DNA of 64,000 nt from Ctena decussata (Eukaryota > Mollusca > Bivalvia > Lucinida > Lucinidae), in assembly GCA_963989385.1 (NCBI GenBank), contig OZ022500.1, forward strand, positions 76,132,289 to 76,196,288, given 5' to 3'. The notes under the pieces were generated by a model. That model searched no databases, had not been told where the DNA came from, and worked only from the letters and a program-made list of their open reading frames with translations. Each line of letters opens with the position of its first letter. Position 1 is the first letter of the stretch. Both the position numbers and the translations under genes were made by a program. Below are positions 12,101 to 22,021 of this stretch, piece by piece.

Positions 12101-15100
12101 AGTCGTTCTCACTTTCACTGTCCATGGCAAATGATGCAGGTTTCTTCTTTTTCTTTGGTGGTTCCAATACTGCAGGTGCCTTCTGGTTACGTTTTGACTT
12201 TCTAGATGCTTTGGAAGTCTTTTTCTACAATATACATACACACATTTAAGGTGAATGGGTACACTTGCATGAGATGGTTGGTTGGTTGTTTGGGGTTTAA
12301 TTTCTATTTGAGACAGTATTTCAGTCTATACTGAGTTGTCTCCAGGAAAAAGGGAGAAAGAAAATAGATATAAATGTAATGTGGGACAGAAAAACTGTCC
12401 AAACAACCCCTCTACTGCAGCTACTGCAAGCAGAGTAGGCTGTACTATTATCCAAATAAGTAAGACACCTCAGTATAGAAAGTTACCCAGCACCATCCCC
12501 TGACCACAACAACATGAGAAGGAGCTCTATCATTTTCTGTTGTGCCTCCTTATCTATCTATCTAGTTGTACTGCAGCACCCCTCGCGAGGATTATGTGCA
12601 GGATGATTGCGCACCATGAAGAAAAAAAGTGAGATGAATAGATGAGACTAAAAAGCGCAAAAGTGAGGTGAAGAATGATGAAAGGGTTAAAACTGTTAAC
12701 AGAAGTGAGATATTAAAATCAGGTTAAAACCAGGTTCTCAATGGTTGGCCAACTCTTATACTTGGTTAATCTATCTTTGCGGTATTGCAATCTTCACGCA
12801 AACCTGTATTTCCGTAATAAATAAACAGCTGTGCCACCTGTTGTTTGTTTTCTTATGCTAATTTTGACCTAGAAGTCTATGCTCTGTTGGTTCCAAATTT
12901 AGAACTGAAATGCTCTGTTTTAAGGTATAAAGTTATGAATGAGAAAAAATTGTACACATAAAATTTAAAGAAAATGCCACCAACCTTTACCCCCATATCC
13001 ATTAAAATGTGAATATTCACTTCAGAATTCACTAAAAATCTTGCCCTCCTGACATTGCTAGGTCGTCTACATAATGAGGTGAATCCATGATCATGCATGG
13101 TAAACATTTTGATCACATGACCAACCTCAGTGCGCAAAAGATCCGTGTGCAAAGGTATGGGAAGCCAATAGAGCATTTTTTTTTTTTTGGTGTTGTGTCA
13201 CAGAGTGCACTTGCAATTAGATTTTCAGCAATTTTTATTAGGACTAAGAACTCTTTGCACTAGGTGTGTCTCAGAAAACCTGCGTAATTTCAAGTAGCCT
13301 AAATGGGTCGATGATTCATGACTGTAATTTGAGCAAGGGCATGTACAATTTCCAAGAAATAGCGATTCAGGTATATGCCGTGAACTTATTTGGTAATAAT
13401 ACGTTAGGCATAGAGGTAGTATGAAATACGTAAGCAATATCACCATGGAAATTGCTCTTCGAACTTTATGATAATAAAGTGCATGACCTTTCATTATATA
13501 AAACAGAAGCACATCGCGCTCGGGAGATTTAGGATTAGGATTTTGGCTTTTGATTGGGTTTAAGGTTGTAACTAGGAAATAATAAAGAAGAAACAATGAA
13601 TTTGACTTATTATGAACCTGGGTAGTTAGTAGTTGCGGAAATGTTAAACTTTAATAAACTTAGAAAACTATACGATCACTTGACTTATCTATAAAGATGA
13701 CCTGATAGTATGACAGTCATCTTTCTTTTGGTTGCCGTGACTTAGGATATCTGGATTTCTTATAATTTGGGACACTTTATCTTGGACATTCGTGATAACA
13801 ATATTTTGGACTTTTCTATGGACAGTTTTGAGGACACTTAACTTTATTCGACACCTTAGTGAAGGACTTTCAATGCTAATTGATGTCAACAAAGACTTGG
13901 AAACAATCCAAGGTAAGGCCGTCTACTGGTTTTACTTATGCACATCATGCATGTCAAAACTGGAGGTTGACAATATGTGTTAAATGTCTTTCATGTTCAG
14001 ATGGAACGTATCAGCGTATATTTTGATTTGCATATTAGTTTAACTACAGCTTCTCGTTTATAAGGTGTTTCTGTACTTAGGCTATTGTTAAGGGCGACAA
14101 ATTAATTTGAGTTTTATGCAAGATATAACTTGGTTTTGTTTGACCTTGGGCATGCTTTTGCATCTTCTTTTGAATTCAGTTAATTTATTCGGCATGTTTA
14201 TGGACTATTGGCTAAGGTCCAAGGCGCTTCTAGAAAATCTTGGGAACTATTTTTTCCCCGCAGGTGCTTAGACTTAGATTGGCGATATGCCATTATTGGG
14301 TTCATACAAACTTGGTTTTTCGGTATGAATGTACTTTGTGTTTGTGACCTAACTACTTTATTTCGCTGTGTAGAGATATATGATTGTGTGAAGTTTTGAA
14401 TCATTGCTTCATACATACATAAGGTGTGTTCTCTGCAATTTTCGTTGTTAGATGTGTTTGAATGTTTAAATTATCTTCAACTCTTTTCTGTTAGATTGGT
14501 GTTGACTTTCGGTCAAAGGTTAAGTTTACTTTAGGATGTTTTTTTCCTGCACCAATATGGACTAGCACTAAAGAGTTGCATGATGCATTGAGTATGCATC
14601 ATGAAATGTGGTATAAGGACCATTATGTTGATGTCAGCTTTGAGCAGCTGGTGCGTTTGGTTCGCAGCATCAATTAATGCATATGGTACCTTATGGGTTG
14701 GCTATATGCCAAGGGTATAATTGTGTTGTATGAGTTTGAAATTTTGAGTAAGGTTACTTTAACCTGAATGGGCAAAACAAGGAGAGCTAGGTCAAGGTTG
14801 ATCTGTACTTATTGTTGACTTTTGTGTTGTGATGTTCTTTTGAGGTTGTTGGCACTTCTTACAGTTGATACATTATTTGGCAGTATTGAATCTTTTTGAC
14901 TTCTGGTGTTTGTTTTCGATTTGCATTTCGTTGTCTCATATGCAATTTGTGCATATGATGTTGCCAAGCCTCTATGTTTTGCTCATGTTTTGTTGTGTTG
15001 AGTTTTTCCAGTGAAGGCCAATCCAAGGAAGCCTTTCTGAAGGTTAGGGAGCTGAAAGAGATCAGAGGACATACGTTTGTTCGAAGATGGTTAATTTCCA

Positions 15101-18100
15101 TCACTCCCGACATGAGGTAACGACGAGAAGAATAGGATATCGTCGTTGGATTACGTTATGGACGTAATTATGTCATGTTGACACGTAGAACTTTCTAAGA
15201 TGCCTCGAGCTGGCATTTCGAAGGGACTTGAGACTACAGGGTTGGTGACTTGTAAATAAAGAATGACATTTAGAATATAGTTTACCAGTGTGGACATATG
15301 TAACCGTATTTAATCAGTGTGTCATATATAGAGGACATGTATATAGTGTGACTTAGTAACCTTGAGGAAATATTTGCTGGAACATTTTTGTTCATTGAAA
15401 CTATGGAAGAAACCGAGGGAACTTTCTTATGCTTACGTCAGAGACTAGATGTATCGTTATCAAGACTATAGATAACCTGTGAATTAATTCAGGGAAACTC
15501 TCTTTTATTTTGCTTACCTGTATGGACACTTGCCAGACTTTCTCCTGAATTAAAAGTTGCCTGGACACATTATATCTTTAATGTGGATATATAATACTCA
15601 AGTGGGAGATACCAATCAAGATACCTGTATCATGCTGAAGCAGCAATATATGCTTAATGCAACATGCGTCGACAATATGGGAAGATATGTTTATCGTTGG
15701 GACACTTCATAATCCTGTCAGCTAGCAGCCAGAATTTTGGACAGTCGGTATGAGTGGTCAGGTATAAACAGGCATCCAAAACAACCGTGCCTGTGTGTCA
15801 TATTCTAAACAACCGTATGGCATTTGGGGTGGACTGAAGGACAACGACTGATGGCAGTGAAGCATTCTAAACTTTGACAGTGCTTAAAACTTTCAGAATG
15901 AATTTAGTTATAGTCAGACTTTGTTAGTGCATCGGAAGATGTTCATTCATATTTAATGGACTTATTTAGAATAATATAAGAATAAAGCAGTGAGCAGTTT
16001 GCTAGAACAGTGACTTTCAAAGTGTATTAAACATTAAGAGTAATTTTAATGCATGCTTTTTGAATTTTAATTATTTGCTATATTATTTGTGGTAGACTCG
16101 GAATAGTTCTTATATAGGAAGAAATGTAAGTTTCTATATGAATTCAAAAGAACTATATAAGGCAATTTAAAATTTGAAAGCTATAAAAATTCCATAAAAT
16201 CTTAAGAAGGGAAGGTCTGTCACAGAGTGCACTTGCAATTAGATTTTCAGCAATTTTTATTAGGACTAAGAACTCTTTGCACTAGGTGTGTCTCAGAAAA
16301 CCTGCGTAATTTCAAGTAGCCTAAATGGGTCGATGATTCATGACTGTAATTTGAGCAAGGGCATGTACAATTTCCAAGAAATAGCGATTCAGGTATATGC
16401 CGTGAACTTATTTGGTAATAATACGTTAGGCATAGAGGTAGTATGAAATACGTAAGCAATATCACCATGGAAATTGCTCTTCGAACTTTATGATAATAAA
16501 GTGCATGACCTTTCATTATATAAAACAGAAGCACATCGCGCTCGGGAGATTTAGGATTAGGATTTTGGCTTTTGATTGGGTTTAAGGTTGTAACTAGGAA
16601 ATAATAAAGAAGAAACAATGAATTTGACTTATTATGAACCTGGGTAGTTAGTAGTTGCGGAAATGTTAAACTTTAATAAACTTAGAAAACTATACGATCA
16701 CTTGACTTATCTATAAAGATGACCTGATAGTATGACAGTTGCTCTGAGAAAAGATTTTGTAACTATAACTGACAGATGAAATTGATTATAAACTGAATAA
16801 TTGTAGAATCATTTAATTGAAAAAAAAACACAATTTTAATAATAAATTCAAAATATGTGTTTGAAAATGTTCTTGTTATGCTGCCTTAAAGTTATATATT
16901 ATTTGGAATGTTAATTAAACGGTACAAAAAGTACAGTCTAATCAACATTTCAAAGGTAAAAAAAAAATAATAATTGGCTCTGAATCTAGAAATTTGGTAT
17001 ATTTCTCATTGGTTTCAATGAGAAATAAAAATAATTATCCCTCAATTATCATCAAATACCCCTCTTATCTAGAGCTCTGTAACCCTAAATGTAGCAAACT
17101 TTCAAAACCTGTCAAAGACAAACCTAGCACATCCGGTACAAGTAGAAAAGGTGTTCCCATTAGCTTAAACACACCTGAAGACTCCACAGACAGTGCAGAA
17201 GGTTCTATGGCTGATGAGGACAAATGCTGTGCATGCAATCATTTCAAAGAGTTGCGTGGATGTCAACAGCTTGTCTTTGTAAAATGGGGGCAGTGTGACT
17301 TCTGTACACACTGGAGATATCTTCAGTATTGCACTGAGGTCAGGGTGTTAAGGAGGGATCAGTACTTCACTTTCCCCAGCATAAACAAAATCTTTGACCT
17401 CAAATACCAATAATCAAATGGGGATTAACAGGCACAAGTGTTTGTTTACTTCCACGGTTTGGAACCTGAGCTGGGGAAAGTATAGGACTGGGAGAGTGTG
17501 TTCAGATGTCAATACTGCCTCCTTAAAAACTAAACTAAGCCAAAACATGATACTGTATTTTGTACATATGTAAATACGATAATTTTTACAATTTATAAAA
17601 GTTAAAGTATTTATGACATTGTATAGGACTGGGAGAGTGTGTTCAGATGTCAATACTGCCTCCTTAAAAACTAAACTAAGCCAAAACATGATACTGTATT
17701 TTGTACATATGTAAATACGATAATTTTTACAATTTATAAAAGTTAAAGTGTTTATGACATTGGAAAATATGTTCTTTATACTCAGACCAACTTTCAAAAC
17801 AGTTGAAACATGAACGACTGCCTATACATAAATATTATAATTACCGCAAAGTTACGTGCCACCCTTTCCAAGATGGTGGATTGACCATGTGCTTGCAATG
17901 CATACGACGCTATGTCAGTGAAACAGTGGACTGATGCCTCAATTTGGGGAAATGAAATGTTTGTTTAGAGCACAAGGTAAGATAATATAACTTTTTTATT
18001 AGTTTTGTCCATGAATTGATTTTATTTATTTTCCGGTGCCTAGTACCGCAAAGACACTGTACATAAGAACCTCTCAGCACGAATGTTTTAAGGTTGTTCA

Positions 18101-19535
18101 CAGTGCGACTATGCCAGTATTGACAACTCGCCCCACATTCTGAGACAACTCGCCTCAAAGACAACTTGCCCTACCTCGTAAATATGTTAAAACCCTGTCC
18201 CGTTAGGCGCTTAAGGGGACAACAAATACTAATAAGCATTAATGAATATTTATAGCATGCCTCACAGCCACAGTTTGATAACAATTACGCTTCAAATAAC
18301 AGTGTAATTATCAACATAAAAACGATCAAGTCATTTTCAAACAATGAACGGCTGGAGACATCTACTGTTCCCTATGACGGAACAACTTGAACTACTCAGC
18401 ATAGCTCTCTGTATAGAAATAAGCCTATTCATAGGCTCAAGTGACAGGTCGACTTCCCAGTGTCCAAGTTTAATTTCAGGACGAAGTATACAAAATTGGG
18501 GCGACATCTGTTCTGGATCTGGGATAAGAACGTAGATATTCAAGTACGGTGAGTGTCTGAGAATGTGGGGTGAGTTGTCTTCTGAAAGTGGGGCGAGTTG
18601 TCTTGGAGCGAGATTTTTGTGGGGCGAGTTGTCTTGGGGCGAGTTGTCTTTGGGGCGAGTTGTCCTGATTCCACTCAGCCATACACAATCATGAGAGGAG
18701 CTCTACTATTTCCTATTTTTGCTTCCAGTGTTCTCCCCAGAAATTTCAGAAGGCATGTCACTTTTAACACAACAAGAATTCCGCGGAATACGGTGTCTCA
18801 CCTGTCAGCACTTTGTGAAACTGACCTAAACGCAAAAACTCGACAAAGTTTACGGCGCTGCCGCCGACACCAGAAAAGCAATACATATGTCTCGCTTCTG
18901 CTTCGCAGGCGAGAAAAAAAATCAGATTTTGACTTGTTAATCAATTTTTTAAATCCTTCCTATAGCAATGTTTGGTCCAAATTAGGCTAAATTTACATTA
19001 TAAATTATTTATTGATGACCCTTAATGCATCTACAACAACATTACTGGCTAAGAAATGAAAATAATAGCTTATAATAAATTTTTATTGGAAATTAAGGCA
19101 TGTTGCAAAGGTGGATTTGAAGAGGAAGGCATGTTGCAAGCGACATGCCTTTAAATAATGGTATGGGGAGATCCCTGGCTTCCTTCTCAATGGTGGGTCA
19201 ACTCTTAAAAAATAGAATTTCTCTTTTACTTCTTTCGTTTTTTTCATTTTTTTTCCCAATATTTTTTCAACTTATATACACATGTATATGAAATTTGCTT
19301 TATGGGCCCATTTATTCGTCTGGAGCACTCAGCTTTCCCTTAACAACATGAAACTTTTTTCTAAAAGTTTGTACTTGTGCAGAGAATTTGCACGAAAACC
19401 AATGACATTGGCGCCGCGTCCATAAATGTAGGATGACTGGGAACTTAAGGAACTCGATAACAAATCACACTTTTAAATGATATTTTTATGAGTATCTACA
19501 CTTACCTGAGGTGTTGCAGTTCCTTTAGCGGGCAT
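1252..19535 (-). CDS. Unknown low-complexity, probably nuclear protein (3' end missing)
   Basis: Not recognised as a named family. Five exons join with matching phases: 19535-19506 (10 codons, phase 0), 12224-12087 (46 codons), 11120-10983 (46 codons), 4586-4469 (ends phase 1) and 3168-1252 (ends phase 1 at a canonical GTAAGT donor). About 780 residues are in the window, and the gene continues off the left edge. The order is: a start MPAKGTATPQ, two basic/acidic modules with KKKKK clusters and SESEND-type acidic serine runs, an aspartate-rich stretch, then a long Ser/Gln/Asn-rich region with four ~70-residue repeats. PVNLS followed by IKKE (a CtBP-type and a sumoylation-type motif) suggests a chromatin or repressor role; that is inference from short motifs. 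No catalytic domain, signal peptide or membrane segment is seen. RPL10 is divergent, about 5.5 kb away. Confidence 0.75.
1796..2635 (-). repeat. Four tandem ~215-bp coding repeats
   Basis: The DNA encoding the four ~70-residue protein repeats of exon 5. The first repeat is the most diverged (PPSSDLRTHLEK in place of QNSDLLTDSE). The fourth has QITGKKPPE in place of QIRKSPE. All four stay in frame, which argues that the reading frame is under constraint. Confidence 0.8.
3342..4218. mobile_element. hAT-like non-autonomous element (CAGTGTCTATTCTAG ends)
   Basis: The ends are CAGTGTCTATTCTAG (3342) and CTAGAATAGACACTG (4218), flanked by TAGAC and TAGGC, a near-match 5-bp target duplication. The same ends occur at 29395-30894. 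A run of 20 C residues lies at 3840-3859. Near 3720-3815 it carries sequence like the CAGGGTTCGAA element at 26604, in reverse. It lies in the intron between exons 5 and 4 of the minus-strand gene. Confidence 0.6.
4469..4586 (-). CDS. Exon 4 of the unknown gene (acidic)
   Basis: The acceptor is ATTTGTAG before AGATATGTTG and the donor is GTTG/GTAAGC. The 118-nt exon reads RYVVEGEKTENDKSDSG, then a run rich in Asp, Glu and Asn, then SEKKEV. It ends in phase 1, exactly what exon 5 needs. The acid-rich composition follows the basic modules of exons 2 and 3, as in many chromatin-associated proteins; this is composition only. Confidence 0.75.
4587..5514. other. Intron with one hairpin repeat
   Basis: No gene seen. 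A hairpin of the M5 type (GATCCAGGCGAGGCAGCTCA, then the complement) lies near 4711-4770. A 20-bp direct duplication (ATTTTATGCTGAGACTCAAA) sits near 5036-5075. Short open frames here have no supporting features. Confidence 0.4.
5515..5795. repeat. MITE family M3 copy (AAGGTGAATGGGTACACTT type)
   Basis: A fold-back element. The left arm has GGGTACACTTTAGGTGAAGCAAC and the right arm GAGGTGTATCCAGTCACCTTAA (each quoted in part). The centre carries an inverted GACTCTAAAAGGGAACAATT motif. It is the most common family in the window; other copies lie near 9078, 33012, 37195, 38310, 39914, 41108, 43150, 59805 and 60990. Confidence 0.6.
6370..7317. repeat. Tandem array of ~154-bp units (first part)
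   Basis: About six units, recognised by GGGAATGATAAGCAGGAGAA, CTAGTCATACCCAA and CCTGAGAAATCTGTGACAG. The spacing between marks is 150-156 bases. The array is cut at 7318 and resumes at 8693 with two more units. Confidence 0.85.
7318..8692 (-). mobile_element. Helentron-like element nested in the 154-bp array
   Basis: It starts CTAGAAATGTGTCCATACGAC, with the small hairpin GTGTC...GACAC, and ends at the palindrome ATGCCCCCCCATTTTAAATGG...GGGGGCAT. The uninterrupted array unit reads GAGAGAAAGAAAAAATGGAC. The insertion therefore fell between A residues (T/T on the other strand) without an obvious target duplication, as reported for Helentrons. It carries its own 161-bp satellite and no gene. 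Confidence 0.6.
7660..8625. repeat. Tandem array of six ~161-bp units
   Basis: The marks AGTCGAAAAAGGG...CATAACTCC recur near 7668, 7829, 7990, 8151, 8312 and 8473. Each unit also holds TTGACCTGTATTTTATGATT and CAATACACCAATGC. The units are very similar, so the array is young or homogenised. Confidence 0.9.
8693..8990. repeat. 154-bp array, second part
   Basis: Two further units of the interrupted array, with the same marks as 6370-7317, ending in a CA repeat near 8997-9010. Confidence 0.8.
9074..9715. other. Intron with an M3-type MITE copy
   Basis: Positions 9078-9290 match the M3 element (CAAGGAGCAAATTCTTTCCTG in part and a GAAGCAAACAGAAAGCCAT motif). The rest is unremarkable AT-rich sequence without supported exons. 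Confidence 0.4.
9716..9954. repeat. MITE M1 copy
   Basis: Begins TGAGCTGCGACACGACAAAA and ends TGTGTCAAGGCTCA. The inverted cores GATCAGACTGGGCGGAGACC and its partner are recognisable. It is more diverged than the copy at 422. Confidence 0.75.
9955..10510. other. Intron with G-rich run
   Basis: No gene seen. A G-rich stretch broken by single T residues lies at 10441-10472. Confidence 0.35.
10511..10700. repeat. MITE M2 copy (central perfect hairpin)
   Basis: The centre reads GTGACACCTCATTAGAACC...GGTTCTAATGAGGCATCAC, a near-perfect hairpin. The outer arms (TTTTGAGGATAATTCTGAGA and TATCCCTTCTTCTCTG) match the copy at 62788. Confidence 0.65.
10711..10948. repeat. MITE M1 copy next to exon 3
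   Basis: A full-length copy: TGAGCCACGACGCGAGAAAA to TCATGATGTGGCTCA. It ends about 28 bases from the donor of exon 3 of the minus-strand gene. Confidence 0.8.
10983..11120 (-). CDS. Exon 3 of the unknown gene, duplicate of exon 2
   Basis: 138 nt, phase 0 at both ends, acceptor TTTTAG/GCACAG and donor GAT/GTAAGT. It encodes AQTSKTSRKSKRNQKAPAV, SEPPKKKKKPA and MDSESENDSSDSD. The first part is a nuclear-localisation-like basic cluster, the last a casein-kinase-2-like acidic serine cluster. It is clearly a duplicate of the exon at 12087-12224. Confidence 0.85.
11167..11378. repeat. Mariner-like MITE (TACAGTCAACTC ends)
   Basis: The terminal repeats are TACAGTCAACTC and GAGTTGATTGTA, with palindromic internal matches (ATATCAGT, CCAGAAAATTTACTG). 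It has TA-ended termini typical of Tc1/mariner-derived MITEs. A relative is at 35826. Confidence 0.6.
11379..12086. other. Intron between the duplicated exons
   Basis: No exon or named repeat recognised. A short direct repeat around ATGCAATGCAATAAATATGGC (in part) occurs near 11920-11960. If exons 2 and 3 arose by tandem duplication, the flanking intron has since diverged or been replaced. Confidence 0.35.
12087..12224 (-). CDS. Exon 2 of the unknown gene
   Basis: 138 nt, phase 0, acceptor TTGTAG/AAAAAG and donor AAT/GTAAGT. It encodes KKTSKASRKSKRNQKAPAV, LEPPKKKKKPA and MDSESENDSSDSN. It is near-identical in layout to exon 3, so the mature protein carries the basic-acidic module twice. Confidence 0.85.
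12225..13195. other. Intron 1 sequence left of the LTR element
   Basis: Contains a partial M3 end (AAGGTGAATGGGTACACTT at about 12249) and a GGTTGGTTGGTTG run near 12278 that may be a SINE tail. No supported gene. A T-rich run precedes the LTR at 13176-13188. Confidence 0.35.
13196..13715 (+). repeat. 5' LTR
   Basis: Contains TATATAAAA near 13494 and several AATAAA signals (for example near 13578). The open frame on its minus strand is simply repeated in the other LTR and is not a gene. Confidence 0.9.
16218..16737 (+). repeat. 3' LTR
   Basis: Base-for-base copy of the 5' LTR as read, bounded by the purine tract on the left and the GTTG target duplication on the right. Confidence 0.9.
16738..17099. 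other. Intron with an M2 fragment
   Basis: Positions 17022-17086 are one end of an M2 MITE (CATCAAATACCCCTCTTATC followed by TAGAGCTCTG). Otherwise AT-rich. Confidence 0.4.
17100..17410 (+). pseudogene. Transposase-like C-terminal zinc-finger remnant
   Basis: An open stretch contains KPSTSGTSRKGVP, then EDKCCACNHF, then VKWGQCDFCTHWRYLQYC. The spacing CxxC ... WxQCDxCxxWxxLxYC resembles the PHD-like zinc finger at the C-terminus of some DDE (pogo/Tigger-like) transposases. No upstream catalytic part is visible, and the reading frame starts inside an M2 fragment, so this is a relic. Family assignment is a guess from motif spacing. Confidence 0.35.
17481..17762. repeat. Tandem duplication, 2 x 141 bp
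   Basis: Both copies begin TATAGGACTGGGAGAGTGTG and end GTTAAAGT(A/G)TTTATGACATTG. They differ at about one position as read, so the duplication is recent. Confidence 0.9.
18122..18664. mobile_element. DNA element with repeated GGGGCGAGTTGTC termini
   Basis: The left end carries three inverted copies of GACAACTCGCCCC-like motifs (18122-18180). The right end carries five direct copies of GGGGCGAGTTGTC-like motifs (18569-18664). Arrays of a short motif at both ends suggest multiple transposase-binding sites. No clear target duplication and no gene inside. Confidence 0.55.
18665..19505. other. Intron 1, promoter-proximal part
   Basis: No gene recognised. A 20-bp-scale direct repeat (GGCATGTTGCAA) occurs near 19098 and 19127. 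Confidence 0.35.
19506..19535 (-). CDS. Exon 1 of the unknown gene (start codon)
   Basis: Encodes MPAKGTATPQ and ends at a GTAAGT donor in phase 0, matching exon 2. The start has A at -3. TATAAAA lies about 15 bases upstream of the ATG, so it is more likely 5' UTR than a TATA box. I chose this start because it is the only short Met-led exon with a matching donor upstream of exon 2. Confidence 0.65.
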
Positions 19536-20704
19536 TTTCAAGTTTTATACTGTAACTGAAAACGTTGTTGGTGTACTCTTTGTATGGTTGTCGTGATATT
19601 TTTTATGACTATTAGTATCACGATCGTGGATTGCTTTCGTTTAGTGGTGCTCTGCATATGAACCCAGCAAACAGCCATTCACAATTGCCAATGGTTATGT
19701 GACAACAACCGTGTATGCCGCATGGCTGTTTAAACGTACGCGCGGTATATTTAGCACAGCTGTGAAGCCGATATACCATTCACTGACATTCAGCTGGCAT
19801 AGTGTGGTAGTTACCTCCCCTAAACCTACGCAATGGCTGCGATTATAGTTACGCGATAGCTGGAGAAATACCATCCGCGGTGATGTTCGGTTTTCTTCGC
19901 TGGAGGTTAATAAAATGTCTGATTACTGGGTGTATGACCTCAAATCTTGTAGGTCATATATGATAAGACTATCAGCTGGCAATCCAATGATAAACACCAA
20001 CAAATTAGTTGCGAAGTTCAGAAAAAGTGCTTTACGCATAAAGGTTACCTTAAAATGTAGCTTCCAGCATATACAGAAACTTTCTTTTTGTTACTGTGTA
20101 AAGTAAATGGAAACTTCAAGCATGCAGTAAAAATTTCAATATTGCTTAAAAAATCCATGTCTTAAGCGTACCATATTGAGTGTAAGTTTCAAGAAACCCC
20201 TGTTGAAAAATTTAGTTGCTATCATGCGGACAGCCTTTTGTAATATAAGGGGGAATAGCTCCATGGCTTACAATCCGATAGTGCAACAATTTATGTCTGC
20301 CTGAGGTCTGAATTATTACTTGTAATAATATTACAAAGTTTGAAAAAGATGCCTCGAAAAATGAAGTTTTCAGCATGCAGACACCTCCCTCCCCCACCCT
20401 ACCTCACCGCACCACACACACACCTCACCACCTCATTCGTAAATCAATGGAAATTTCAAGGGGCATATAACTCTGAAGTGAATAGTCTGATCTTGCTTGA
20501 ATTCTTTCTTTCTTTCTATCGTTACTGTCCTCGGTCAACTTTGACCATGATGACAGGTTTCTGGTGTGGCGCATAAGTTGTCACAAAAAAAATAAATAAA
20601 TAAATAAATGAATTTGTGACAAAGCCACCAGCAGATTAAAACTATTTACAAGAAGTCCTCAGGGGCAGGCATTCCATGCTTAACCCCTGCTCTGCCCTAG
20701 GATA
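19536..20704. other. Intergenic region between divergent genes
   Basis: No supported gene. An AATA microsatellite lies at about 20588-20612, next to the LINE remnant, and probably represents its tail. Confidence 0.4.
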
Positions 20705-20824
20705 TTAAATTTTGGCCTTAAAGCCATCAACTGTCTCAGAAGAGACAGCTTCGGTTGTAAGGCCATTCCAAGTTGCAATTGTCCTGGGGAAAAAAGAATT
20801 CTTAAAACCAGACTTGCCTGAAGT
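20705..20824 (-). pseudogene. LINE reverse-transcriptase ORF, C-terminal fragment
   Basis: The minus strand reads TSGKSGFKNSFFPRTIATW followed by NGLTTEAVSSETVDGFKAKI and a stop. The NSFFPRTxxxWN signature is typical of the C-terminus of non-LTR retrotransposon polyproteins (CR1-like group). An upstream stop and the missing polymerase show it is a short 5'-truncated relic. Confidence 0.75.
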
Positions 20825-21268
20825 TTAATGCAGATCAATATCGTCCATCGGAAAGACCTAACCATCAAATTTCATCCAGACTGTTGTTCGTATTTTTCAC
20901 AAACCCCCAGAGTTCTGATTTTCAACACCCAACCAGAACGGATCTCAGAAGCAATCAGATGTGTTGAAAACTGCAGTTTCCAGCATGTGGACAAGCTTTT
21001 TCTCACTGTAAGTAAATGGTGACTGATGATTTTCAATTTATGTTGTAGCGAAGTCCACCGAGGCTAACGACCATTAGAGCATAATACAAACACCGGGATT
21101 AAATGGAAAGTTCAAGGGGTCTTCACTTTCTAGTGAATAGACTCAGGGTGGGGGATCATGTGGTTTTTGTTTTGATACGCTGCGAGGAAAAATGTCGCTG
21201 CTGTGATTGAATCTTGGTTTGTATGAGCTTGTTATTTCCTCTTTCAAATGTTTTACGTTCGTCGAGTT

Positions 21269-21498
21269 ATGCATCACTTTCCAGTCCACACCATTCTGCT
21301 TTTAACGACACTTTAATAATTGGAAATCAGAGGTTCGGGCAAGGGCTCTGTCACAAAAGTTCAACTGACGTCCGTGCAGATACCGCCGCCATTGTAGTTT
21401 CGATATTTTCTGACTTTCTGGTCCAAAGTGTGGATTTTTGCTGTTCCATCAAAGTGTCGTTAGAATCAGGAAGATGTTGACTGGAAAGTGACGCATTA
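21269..21498. repeat. Fold-back MITE (ATGCATCACTTTCCAGTC ends)
   Basis: ATGCATCACTTTCCAGTC near 21270 is matched by GACTGGAAAGTGACGCAT near 21480. Inner arms AACGACACTTTAATAA and AGTGTCGTT also pair. Confidence 0.55.
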
Positions 21499-21783
21499 TA
21501 CAATCAGTGTAACATAATAAACGAGAAATAATAAGCAATTTACCATGACTATTCGGTCACATTCGTCAGTGCAGCGTTTCAAGGCAAAAAACACGCGATC
21601 CCCTCCATGAGCCTGATCTTGCTCAAATGCAAAGCTTTTTGAGATCTTATGGCAAGCAGCAAGTCTTATAAGTCTTCAAAAGGTCCAATGAGAAATGTAG
21701 CTTATAACACACGGACAAGGGTTTTCTATCATAAGCTAGCTCTGCATTTTTTAAAAGTTCACTCTCCCTGCTCGGGGCATATT

Positions 21784-22021
21784 TGAGCCGCGACACGAGA
21801 AAACCAACAATGTGGTTGTGCGCCCAGCGCAGACTCAGATCAGCCTGGGCATCCGCCAAGTCTGATCAGAGTCTTCGCTGTCCGCATGGCGGTAGATCAT
21901 ACCCTTAGCCACCCTTTAAGTGCTTAGCGAAGAGTCTTATCAGACTGGGCGGATGCCCAGGCTGATCTGAGTCTGCGCTGGGCGCACAACCACTTCGTTG
22001 GTTTTCTCATGTCGCGGCTCA
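21784..22021. repeat. MITE M1 copy
   Basis: Full length, from TGAGCCGCGACACGAGAAAA to CATGTCGCGGCTCA. One of the best-preserved copies. Confidence 0.85.

Larger units (their letters stand above)
13196..16737 (+). mobile_element. Non-coding LTR retrotransposon with identical LTRs
   Basis: Two 520-bp direct repeats (13196-13715 and 16218-16737), identical as far as I can read, start TGTCACAGAG and end AGTATGACA. A 4-bp target duplication GTTG lies at 13192-13195 and 16738-16741. A purine tract, AAGAAGGGAAGGTC (16204-16217), precedes the right LTR and fixes the plus orientation. TGGTTGCCGTGAC near 13730 is a possible primer-binding site. The 2.5-kb interior has only short open frames with no gag, protease or polymerase features, so it must be mobilised in trans. 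Identical LTRs imply a recent insertion. Confidence 0.9.

Noticed and set aside
13225..13596. 123-residue open frame (minus strand), repeated at 16247-16618
   Set aside because: It lies inside the LTRs, is antisense to the element and is identical only because the LTRs are identical. No domain.
17022..17410. Calling the 139-residue open frame a protein gene from its first Met
   Set aside because: The first ~35 residues are translated from an M2 MITE end. Only the later zinc-finger part looks protein-like, so it is listed as a relic.
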